Source: Paramuribaculum sp.
Lineage (GTDB): Bacteria; Bacteroidota; Bacteroidia; Bacteroidales; Muribaculaceae
Reading direction: 5' to 3'
NCBI GenBank assembly: GCA_029051965.1
Contig: JAIDJZ010000038.1
Location: 1-29,192 of the forward strand
DNA length: 29,192 nucleotides
Shown here: piece after piece, positions 17,584 through 24,236 of the stretch
How positions within the stretch are numbered: the stretch's first letter is position 1
Layout: every line of letters starts with the position of its first letter
The notes under the pieces: model-generated
The model's input: only the letters and a program-made list of their open reading frames with translations
Told to the model about the DNA's origin: nothing
Database searches by the model: none
Made by a program: the position numbers and the translations under genes

Positions 17584-19086
17584 ATGGACAAAGTTCAATT
17601 GGTAAAACAATGTCAAGCCGGCGATATGGAGGCCTTTGCTGTCCTATATAAGACCTATTTCCCTAAATTGCGGACTGTCGTTGCTTATTACGTACAAAAT
17701 GAATGTGTGGTTAGAGACATTCTCCATGATGGATTCTTAATCGCATTTGAATCGATAAAATCACTGCGCAATGCCACTAAAATAGATGCATGGCTTATCA
17801 CCATAATGAAAAATCTTTCGTTGCAGTATCTTAGAAACGGATTAGATATGGTAACTTTGGATGAATCAGAAGATTATGCCTCAGAACTCGAGAATGACGA
17901 AATCAATGCAGACAGCGACCTAACATGGGAAAACCTGATTGAAGTAATCAACCAATTACCGGAAGGATATCGCAATGTGTTTCGTCTGTCGGTATTGGAT
18001 GGTATGTCTCACAAGGAGATAAGTGATCGATTGGGCATAGCTCCTCATACGTCATCATCGCAACTTGCACGTGCAAAAGCGGTGCTGCGCCGACTGATCA
18101 CAGAATACCGTAGTGAGATTGGCATCCTATCGATTGTCGCAGTCGCATTATTCGTCTGGAAGGAATTATTTATCCTTAATAATAAGAATGAAGTTATTAG
18201 GCCACTCATAACTCGGGATTCGGAAGAAAAGAGATTGGACGTTATTGTGCCGAATGACAAAATAGAAAGACAAGCTCCTCATATTGAAGAGCCCACCAAA
18301 ATGGTGAATAAGACAATGAATCTGGAGAATCTTGGACAAGTGTCCGAGCCAAACGATTGTGTCCCAATAGTTGTAAATGATAGTGCTATGACTGATACGA
18401 CTCAGATTTACAGAGACAGAATAGATGCTGGAGGACTTGTAGCTTATGTGCCCTCCCCTAATCTTGCAACTGCTAAGACAGATGACTGGTCGCTGTCATT
18501 AGCATATGCAGGCAATACTGGTCAGGATCGTGCAGGCTACTATAAAACCGGCATATCCGATACAGAAAGGCCGGAGGAAGTTGCAGAGAAAAGGCGTCAC
18601 CATATGCCACTGACCATCAGCTTGTCAGTTAATAAGAAGTTATCATCACGATGGAGCATTGAGTCAGGCATAAGATATACGTTCCTCCGGACAAACATCC
18701 TTTCTCAGAGCAGTTACACGAATAAGGAGACAATCCAACGCATTCACTATATCGGTGTGCCTCTTAAGTTAAACTACCGCGTTCTTACACATAGACGCGT
18801 TTCGGTATACGGACAAGGTGGTATTGCATTGGATATTCCCATAGCCGGGGATCAGTTGATCCGTGAGTTGCCCGGATCAGAAAGCGACAGATGCCGCATA
18901 ACCGCCCCGTTTCAGTGGTCCATTGAAGGAGGCGTCGGTTTCCAATACCATTTCACACCGTCATTCAGCATTTATGCCGAGCCGTCGCTACGTTACTATT
19001 TCAATACAGATTCCGACATAAAGACTATACGTCAGGAAAAACCGCTTGAACTTTCAATTCCAATTGGTCTGAGATACACGTGGTAG
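17584..19086 (+). CDS. fusion protein: ECF sigma factor, membrane helix, linker, outer-membrane beta-barrel
   Basis: 500 residues in one uninterrupted frame. Residues 10-85 are sigma region 2 (DILHDGFLIAFESI, then AWLITIMKNLSLQYLR). Residues 115-172 are sigma region 4 with its helix-turn-helix (LPEGYRNVFRL, then MSHKEISDRLGI). A short hydrophobic segment follows at 179-198, preceded by Arg residues, which predicts a cytoplasmic N-terminus. About 100 polar residues (199-299) form a linker. From 300 on there are about eight amphipathic strands, for example WSLSLAYAG, MPLTISLSV, WSIESGIRYTF, RVSVYGQGG and SFSIYAEPSLRYYF, ending in IGLRYTW with the C-terminal aromatic residue typical of BAM substrates. 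The sigma part is secure and the barrel likely. The membrane helix is marginal: only 14 apolar residues before a Lys-Glu pair. No separate anti-sigma gene is adjacent. Confidence 0.85.
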   Translation: MDKVQLVKQCQAGDMEAFAVLYKTYFPKLRTVVAYYVQNECVVRDILHDGFLIAFESIKSLRNATKIDAWLITIMKNLSLQYLRNGLDMVTLDESEDYASELENDEINADSDLTWENLIEVINQLPEGYRNVFRLSVLDGMSHKEISDRLGIAPHTSSSQLARAKAVLRRLITEYRSEIGILSIVAVALFVWKELFILNNKNEVIRPLITRDSEEKRLDVIVPNDKIERQAPHIEEPTKMVNKTMNLENLGQVSEPNDCVPIVVNDSAMTDTTQIYRDRIDAGGLVAYVPSPNLATAKTDDWSLSLAYAGNTGQDRAGYYKTGISDTERPEEVAEKRRHHMPLTISLSVNKKLSSRWSIESGIRYTFLRTNILSQSSYTNKETIQRIHYIGVPLKLNYRVLTHRRVSVYGQGGIALDIPIAGDQLIRELPGSESDRCRITAPFQWSIEGGVGFQYHFTPSFSIYAEPSLRYYFNTDSDIKTIRQEKPLELSIPIGLRYTW

Positions 19087-19158
19087 ATCCAAACAACGAC
19101 ATGCAGTCTTTGAGATAATAATCACTCTATATGGTATGAATCCATAACAAATACCGAT

Positions 19159-20412
19159 ATGCAAAAATCAGTCAAATTTTTCTTATTGTTCATGCTTCTA
19201 CTTAATGTTTCCGCATGTGCCGATAATGTCGAACCCAGTGAGCCATCCACGCCAGGGAGAGCAGAAATATCACGAACTCTGCCTGTCTTATATATTGAGA
19301 CCGAGAACCATGAGCCCATTGTGTCGAAAGAAAAGTATCTTAATGCCACCTATCGGCTCGATGCGATGGGCATAGAGGGCGTTTCGTCCATTGGAACAGA
19401 GGGAGAGCCATTGCAGATGCAAATACGCGGGAGAGGCCATTCTTCATGGAAGGGAAACAAGAAACCATATAAGATAAAGTTTGCAAAAAAGACCGCGATA
19501 CTCGGGATGGCAAAAAACAAACACTGGGCATTGCTGAAACCTACCGAAAACACCGTCGCAGGATTACAGTTGGGTAAACTTATGGGAATGGCATGGACTC
19601 CGAGTTGCCGACCAATCGAAGTTGTATTGAACGGTGACTATATCGGACTATATTTTCTTACCGAAACAATACGCATTGACGATAACAGGGTAAATATCTA
19701 TGAGCAACAGGACTTGGAAACAGATCCGGCCCTGATTAAAGGGGGGTGGCTTGTAGAAGTTGACAATTATAAAGATGAGTGTCAGATAACTATTCCTGAG
19801 AATTCGCGATGGAATCTGACGCTGCGTTATCACTCGCCAGAGAATCTGTCACCTGCTCAACTTCAATGGCTGACTGACGAATTCAACGATATAAATAAAG
19901 CGATCTATTCCGAAGATAAGTCTTCGACAGACTGGGAAAAATATATTGATGTGGAGAGTATAGCCCGCTTCTTCATATTGCAGGAAGTGATGGACAACCC
20001 CGACGGATTTCATGGAAGTTTCTATCTGCACAAAGATCTAAAGGATAATTCCAAATGGATTGCCGGCCCAATCTGGGATCTGACATGCTATAACCGTGAT
20101 AAGACAGACTATACCTTCAGAATGAAGGCTCACTATGGGTTCACTCCGCATTGGATTGGTGAGATTATCCGGTATGAAAGTTTTTGTGAAACTGTCGCAT
20201 CGGTCTGGAGTGAAATATATCCAAAGAAGCTCTCAGAAATATATGACTATATTGATGAAACGGTTCTTCCCCTTGATAAAGCCTGGAGGAATGATTGTGC
20301 CAGATGGAATGACGATCCCACACAGACAGCAGCACGAAGAGCTCTCAGAATTAAGAGTGCCCTGCGCCGCAATGTAGAGTGGTTCAACACCCACCTTCCG
20401 CCAGCCCATTAA
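19159..20412 (+). CDS. CotH-family lipoprotein
   Basis: 417 residues. The N-terminal lipoprotein signal ends in NVSAC (Cys20), so the protein is probably anchored in an envelope membrane. The CotH fold is recognised by IRGRGHSSW (residues 89-97), followed by KKPYKIKF, LGMAKNKHWALL, the YIGLYFLTETI strand with DDNRVNIY, and the EVMDNPDGFHGSFYL / GPIWDLT segment (276-309). B. subtilis CotH is an atypical protein kinase acting on spore-coat proteins. Bacteroidota members are secreted and of unknown role. The metal-binding motif usually read as WDxD here reads WDLT (Asp307, Thr309), so kinase activity is doubtful. The gene lies 72 bp after the sigma-barrel gene on the same strand, with no clear promoter or terminator between, so cotranscription is plausible. 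Confidence 0.82.
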   Translation: MQKSVKFFLLFMLLLNVSACADNVEPSEPSTPGRAEISRTLPVLYIETENHEPIVSKEKYLNATYRLDAMGIEGVSSIGTEGEPLQMQIRGRGHSSWKGNKKPYKIKFAKKTAILGMAKNKHWALLKPTENTVAGLQLGKLMGMAWTPSCRPIEVVLNGDYIGLYFLTETIRIDDNRVNIYEQQDLETDPALIKGGWLVEVDNYKDECQITIPENSRWNLTLRYHSPENLSPAQLQWLTDEFNDINKAIYSEDKSSTDWEKYIDVESIARFFILQEVMDNPDGFHGSFYLHKDLKDNSKWIAGPIWDLTCYNRDKTDYTFRMKAHYGFTPHWIGEIIRYESFCETVASVWSEIYPKKLSEIYDYIDETVLPLDKAWRNDCARWNDDPTQTAARRALRIKSALRRNVEWFNTHLPPAH

Positions 20413-20527
20413 CCTTAATTATATTGTAAACCTCCGCCTGTTTTATGGAGATTTTCTTTTCGTTGCAAATCACAATAAAACACTGAGCATGAAATTAGCA
20501 ACGAGGATTACGGCTCTGGAGCAAAAT

Positions 20528-20554
20528 CGACCTTACAGATTAGTTGGTAAGTCG
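20528..20554. other. hairpin-forming inverted repeat in the gap before the ECF sigma gene
   Basis: CGACCTTAC (20528-20536) can pair with GTAAGTCG (20547-20554), leaving one bulged C and a 10-nt loop. No T-run follows, so it is not a typical terminator. The 268-bp gap 20413-20680 also holds a weak CTCC/GGAG hairpin with a T-rich tail after the CotH gene, and the sigma promoter. Confidence 0.3.
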
Positions 20555-20636
20555 AAATTGTGGCCTTGATTTTGGGATATCTGAGGGGAGTTAGTTTTAT
20601 TTAACTCGATTTTTTCTCTTTATTTTTATCCTTACA

Positions 20637-20670
20637 GGGAACTTTCCCGACAAAATTGCAACTAACTTTG
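20637..20670 (+). promoter_or_regulatory. promoter of the ECF sigma operon with inverted repeat
   Basis: TAACTTTG (20663-20670) is a perfect -7 box only 10 bp before the first ATG, so the transcript would be nearly leaderless. At the upstream-element position there is no TTTG but the inverted repeat GGGAACTTTCCC (20637-20648). It contains GGAACTT, which resembles the -35 element of many ECF sigma factors. It could therefore be an autoregulated promoter. Confidence 0.45.
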
Positions 20671-20680
20671 TAAAGAGAAA

Positions 20681-21202
20681 ATGATGATGAATAATTCTGA
20701 CTATAATCAATCCTTTACCGCAATGGTCGGGCGACATGAAAAGATAATTTTCAGTGTCTGCTTTTTTTATGCCTCACGTGAGGTGCCATTTGATGACATT
20801 AGGCAAGAAGTCTTGATTTCGCTGTACAAAGGATACCGCAATTTTCGACAAGAGAGTTCTGAATCAACTTGGGTGTATAAAGTATGTATCAACACATGTC
20901 TATTTTCATTGAGAAAATTTACCCCCAAGTTTAAAACGATTTCTTTTGATGAAATGCCTATAGTTAAGTTTCATGATGAAAACGATAATGAAACAAAGGA
21001 AAAATTGGAATGGCTTTATTCCTTAATCGCTCAACTTAATCCTATGGATAAAGCCTTGATATTAATGTGGCTCGATGAGTTAAGCTATGAAGAAATTGCC
21101 ATCAATATGGGTATACCGAGGAATACCGTCGCATCTCGACTACATAGAGTAAAGGAAAAAATTTCATCAGGAAAGGAGGAAATATGGAACTTGAAGAATT
21201 AA
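20681..21202 (+). CDS. ECF-type RNA polymerase sigma factor
   Basis: 173 residues, normal for a sigma-70 family ECF factor that redirects RNA polymerase in response to an envelope signal. Region 2 spans about 12-80 (VPFDDIRQEVLISLYKGYRNF, then ESTWVYKVCINTCLF). Region 4 spans about 107-160 (LNPMDKALILMWLDELSYEEIA, then MGIPRNTVASRLHRVKEK), the helix-turn-helix that reads the -35 element. Three consecutive ATG codons (20681, 20684, 20687) can each be the start, and the promoter does not decide between them. The 3' end overlaps the next gene by 19 bp, so translation is coupled. The gene is visibly more A/T-rich than the efflux and mur genes. Confidence 0.93.
   Translation: MMMNNSDYNQSFTAMVGRHEKIIFSVCFFYASREVPFDDIRQEVLISLYKGYRNFRQESSESTWVYKVCINTCLFSLRKFTPKFKTISFDEMPIVKFHDENDNETKEKLEWLYSLIAQLNPMDKALILMWLDELSYEEIAINMGIPRNTVASRLHRVKEKISSGKEEIWNLKN
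21174..21179 (+). promoter_or_regulatory. strong Shine-Dalgarno site inside the sigma gene
   Basis: AGGAGG lies 4 nt before the ATG at 21184, within the last codons of the sigma gene. Strong Shine-Dalgarno sequences are rare in this window. It fixes the start of the membrane-protein gene. Confidence 0.65.
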
Positions 21203-21732
21203 AGGCCACTTGGCAATCAGTTAAACCGGGCGTTAGAAGTCTTGGATATTCTCAGAAAGATGATGCCAGTCTTGCCAGAAAGGATGATGTAAAGACTCGT
21301 CTTTTAAGAAAGGTTTTCTTTGGAGAACTGTTTTCATTTGTATGTATTATTCTTTTGGCGACATCACATTTGTGGTCCCCTACAAAGCTACCGGTGTTAT
21401 GGCTTGGTTCGTTCTGTGCTATAATTGCAGTAGGAATCATTTGTGGTATAGGATTATACTTATCCATTAAACGAGTTAATCTGTGGATGGATTCCAATTC
21501 CGACATACTGACCGCAATTGTCAAAATTAAGGCACGATATCGGAGACTCGAATTAATCATTAGTGTTCTCATATTGCCATTGCTAATTTGGTTGTCATTG
21601 ACACCTCCTTTTCTAAATACATTGGATATGTATATTGTATGGGCATTGACTGTTATCTGTTTCGGACTCGAATACCTTTGGTATAGATGTAATATCAAGC
21701 AATTAAATAGTATTTGCAGCTGGAACGAGTAA
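21184..21732 (+). CDS. four-helix membrane protein, probable regulator of the adjacent sigma factor
   Basis: 182 residues with no domain name I recognise. The cytoplasmic-looking N-terminus (MELEELKATWQSVK, about 1-43) resembles small membrane proteins found directly after ECF sigma genes in Bacteroidota. Four hydrophobic segments follow at about 44-62, 71-95, 122-140 and 148-166, with a short basic loop (KIKARYRRLE) between the second and third. The 19-bp overlap with the sigma gene and the strong ribosome binding site suggest stoichiometric coproduction. That fits an anti-sigma role, but this is inference from position; there is no zinc-binding anti-sigma motif (no HxxxCxxC). Confidence 0.75.
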   Translation: MELEELKATWQSVKPGVRSLGYSQKDDASLARKDDVKTRLLRKVFFGELFSFVCIILLATSHLWSPTKLPVLWLGSFCAIIAVGIICGIGLYLSIKRVNLWMDSNSDILTAIVKIKARYRRLELIISVLILPLLIWLSLTPPFLNTLDMYIVWALTVICFGLEYLWYRCNIKQLNSICSWNE

Positions 21733-21749
21733 TAATTAATACAACACAT

Positions 21750-22208
21750 ATGAATACAAGAATTTCAGTTTTTTCTATTCTGTTTGCAAGTCTTGTCAGC
21801 TTTATTGCTATTGCTTGCAATGCTAAAGCAGAAGGTCCATCACAAATGAGCGTTGATCAAGATTTCACAGTCGCTATTTTCTCGACATCTGAAAATGGAA
21901 ACGTGGTAGATACTATTTCCCCTTGTCTTTTGCAAGAAACCATACATGTCTCAGAGCTACTTCATTATCCAGATGACGAGGGCGTGACAATGCCGTTCTC
22001 AATTTCTGATACTGCAAAGTACGCTGAAATAACTGAAAGCAATCTTAATAAGAGAATTGCCATCGCAATTAATGGTTTTGTTGTATCCACACCAGTTGTG
22101 AAAACTCGATTAGACAATGGCATGTGCTCCGTCGTGTTGGAAGACTCTCATGTCGCCAAACTTTTTCCGAATGTTAATATAACGAACCTCAAATCTCCGA
22201 ATCAATAA
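21750..22208 (+). CDS. lipoprotein with SecDF P1-head-like domain
   Basis: 152 residues from the ATG at 21750, chosen because a lipoprotein signal follows (hydrophobic 5-22, FIAIAC, Cys23). Longer in-frame starts lack a signal. The C-terminal part, about 95-129 (TESNLNKRIAIAINGFVV, then STPVVKTRLDNG), follows the pattern of the SecD periplasmic head: an Asn-x-Gly/Asn-Lys/Arg-Arg-hydrophobic-Ala-Ile strand, a short turn, then a Pro-Val-Val strand and Gly. It lacks the SecD membrane helices, so it is not a translocase subunit. Third gene of the sigma operon, 17 bp after the membrane protein; an envelope-sensing or folding role is possible but unproven. Confidence 0.65.
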   Translation: MNTRISVFSILFASLVSFIAIACNAKAEGPSQMSVDQDFTVAIFSTSENGNVVDTISPCLLQETIHVSELLHYPDDEGVTMPFSISDTAKYAEITESNLNKRIAIAINGFVVSTPVVKTRLDNGMCSVVLEDSHVAKLFPNVNITNLKSPNQ

Positions 22209-22252
22209 ACTATTATTGCTGTCGGATTAAACGTATTACTGCAAGAAATTCA

Positions 22253-22284
22253 GGTCGATTCCATTTGCTGGAGTCGACCCTTTT
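22253..22284 (+). terminator. intrinsic terminator of the ECF sigma operon
   Basis: An 11-bp stem with one G-U pair (GGTCGATTCCA at 22253-22263 and TGGAGTCGACC at 22269-22279), a 5-nt loop, then CTTTT. It starts 44 bp after the last gene of the operon. The remaining gap to 22482 shows nothing I can name. Confidence 0.7.
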
Positions 22285-22482
22285 CGGTTACTTGGGCCTT
22301 GAAAGACTTCAACTGCTGTACTTATCTGGTGGCAAAATCATATTACACGTATAATCGTGCAGTTAAAAATCCATAACATGAGCTGAGAATCAAACAGCTG
22401 ATTGTCGTGGATTGACATCAACTTCCACAATGGCACACGATTAGCATACTCACATCCTCAAAGTCCTCTGACAATCAGGCAA

Positions 22483-22514
22483 TTTGCCGAAATAAGAAAA
22501 ATTGCGTAATTTTG
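22483..22514 (+). promoter_or_regulatory. promoter of the metal-efflux operon
   Basis: TTTG (22483-22486), 20 bp, then TAATTTTG (22507-22514): a full match to the Bacteroidota -33/-7 consensus. Transcription is predicted near 22521, about 11 nt before the ATG at 22532. This also shows that the in-frame TTG at 22502 is not the start. Confidence 0.75.
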
Positions 22515-22531
22515 CGGTGTTTTTGAAACCT

Positions 22532-23005
22532 ATGAGAAGTCCGTTGAAAATCCTAATATGCAGTTTTGCGCTGATTCTGTCGGTGCTTTCAACGGTATTG
22601 CAATATCATAGTCATGACTGTCTGGGACATTTCAGCATCAACATGCTTTCCTATCAGCTATCTTTAGGCTGTGCGGACAATGGACCATGTCAAGTTGAGA
22701 CGAGCCATAAGAATTGTAATCACCCGCATTCGTGCTATGACTCACACAGACATCAGCATGACAAGGATAATTGCGCACTTCATCTCGACAATATTAAGCC
22801 GGGTAAGGGAAACCGAAATGCTCTGAACGCTTCGGTTGTATGCCTCATGCTGCTGCCGAGCAGGCTTGGTAATGATTCTTCCGGCGATGAGTCCGGCAGA
22901 TGTTGTCGCAATCATGTTTGGTGTCGGGCTACGATTCTTTCAGAACAGGATTTAATTTGTTTAGTGACCCCTTTGCGCGGATCACCTTCGGCTGAAATTG
23001 CATAA
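22532..23005 (+). CDS. His/Cys-rich small envelope protein, DUF6769-like
   Basis: 157 residues from the ATG just after the promoter. A hydrophobic N-terminal segment (about 5-24) is followed by a metal-ligand-rich stretch at 26-84 with ten His (26, 28, 33, 59, 64, 66, 72, 74, 76, 84) and six Cys (30, 47, 53, 62, 68, 81). I match it from memory to the DUF6769-type proteins that precede CusBA-like pumps in Bacteroidota. The C-terminal part has a second, less ordered Cys-rich patch (GRCCRNHVWC). It is probably a periplasmic metal-binding or sensing protein feeding the exporter downstream. The role is inferred from composition and position; no enzymatic motif is present. Confidence 0.7.
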   Translation: MRSPLKILICSFALILSVLSTVLQYHSHDCLGHFSINMLSYQLSLGCADNGPCQVETSHKNCNHPHSCYDSHRHQHDKDNCALHLDNIKPGKGNRNALNASVVCLMLLPSRLGNDSSGDESGRCCRNHVWCRATILSEQDLICLVTPLRGSPSAEIA

Positions 23006-23070
23006 AGCATTCTTTTTCAGGCGCCGTCGTTGTCAACCGGCGTAATGTAAACAAATAAATTTTGATCTCA

Positions 23071-24225
23071 ATGAATAAAAAACATATGATTTTTGCGGCG
23101 GCAGCATTGATTGCCGCAACTGTTTCGTGTAAACAACATGGAAACAATAATTCTGATGACCACGATCACGCTCATCAGACAGAGTCTGCACCGGCGGAGG
23201 AAGAGCACAAGCATGGCGAAGACGAAATTATCATAGAGCCAGAAGAGGCTGCAAGATTTGGCATAAAGACAAAAGAAATCACCCCTGAACCTTTCACTTC
23301 GACCATCCGTGTGACCGGTCAGTTAGAACCTTCTACAACTGATCCCGGAGCTATTTCAGCATCAACTTCCGGAATTCTGACCTTTACCACTCCCCTTTCG
23401 GTCGGATCAAAAGTCTCAAAGAACCAGGTTGTGGCCAAAATCGCAGCCCGTTCAGCCTCGGGTGATAACCCCAACGCAATGGCTTTGGCAGCAGTCAGTG
23501 CTGCAAAGCGTGAGCTTGACAGAATCCGGCCATTGCTTGATGACGGAATAGCGACAATGAGCGAATATAATGCTGCACTTGCCGCATATGAATCGGCGAA
23601 AGCTTCTGTCAGCCAAAGTTCTATTTCGGGGAATGTAGTAAGTACGGTCAACGGCACAGTGCTTGAGGTATTATGTGTCAACGGTCAGTATGTGGAAACC
23701 GGTACGATGATCGCCCGTGTCTCTCAAAACAGTCTTGTCACACTGCGCGCTGATCTGCCTGCTGCCCAAACGCGCTATCTTTCCTCGATTACGGATGCTC
23801 TTGTCAAATCGCCCGTAACCGGCGAGTGGATGCGGATAAGCGAAATGGGAGGGAAGCGTGTTGACAAAAGCGATATTCCTTCAACCGGAGGTTATACGCC
23901 CGTGATCTTTGAATTCCGAACTTCTAAAGATTTCATGCCAGGCAGTAATGTCGATGTGGAGCTGATCGAATCTACGAAAAACGACTGTATCGTCATACCT
24001 CGTTCGGCTTTGATTGAACAGGGTGGCGAGTATTATGCATTTGCCAAGACCGGTGCGCACGCATATGTCCGTTGTCGGGTAGAGTGCGGAGCATTTTCAG
24101 GCGATTACGTTGAAATACTTTCAGGAATCAAAACCGGCGACAATATCGTTGTCGAAGGGGCCCAGACTGTGAAAATGGCTGAAACGTCATCAGTTGTTCC
24201 TGAAGGACATTCCCATAACCATTAA
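23071..24225 (+). CDS. heavy-metal RND periplasmic adaptor, CusB/CzcB-like lipoprotein
   Basis: 384 residues from the ATG at 23071; the TTG nine bases upstream would lengthen the signal peptide for no gain. The lipoprotein signal ends in TVSC (Cys20). Next comes a His/Glu-rich segment (His23, 31, 33, 35, 46, 48), and the C-terminus ends in GHSHNH, both likely metal-binding. The membrane-fusion fold follows, with a lipoyl half near 95-130 (SASTSGILTF, then VGSKVSKNQVVAKI), a short coiled-coil hairpin and a second half with NGQYVETGTMIARV. It connects the pump at 24237-27332 to the outer-membrane factor at 27329-28531. His tails favour Zn, Co, Ni or Cu, but the ion is not determinable. Confidence 0.9.
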   Translation: MNKKHMIFAAAALIAATVSCKQHGNNNSDDHDHAHQTESAPAEEEHKHGEDEIIIEPEEAARFGIKTKEITPEPFTSTIRVTGQLEPSTTDPGAISASTSGILTFTTPLSVGSKVSKNQVVAKIAARSASGDNPNAMALAAVSAAKRELDRIRPLLDDGIATMSEYNAALAAYESAKASVSQSSISGNVVSTVNGTVLEVLCVNGQYVETGTMIARVSQNSLVTLRADLPAAQTRYLSSITDALVKSPVTGEWMRISEMGGKRVDKSDIPSTGGYTPVIFEFRTSKDFMPGSNVDVELIESTKNDCIVIPRSALIEQGGEYYAFAKTGAHAYVRCRVECGAFSGDYVEILSGIKTGDNIVVEGAQTVKMAETSSVVPEGHSHNH

Positions 24226-24236
24226 TAGTCCAGAAC

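Noticed and set aside
22253..22284. Possible tRNA T-arm (GGTCGATTCC)
   Set aside because: No acceptor, D-arm or anticodon arm is around it. The sequence is explained as a terminator stem followed by CTTTT.
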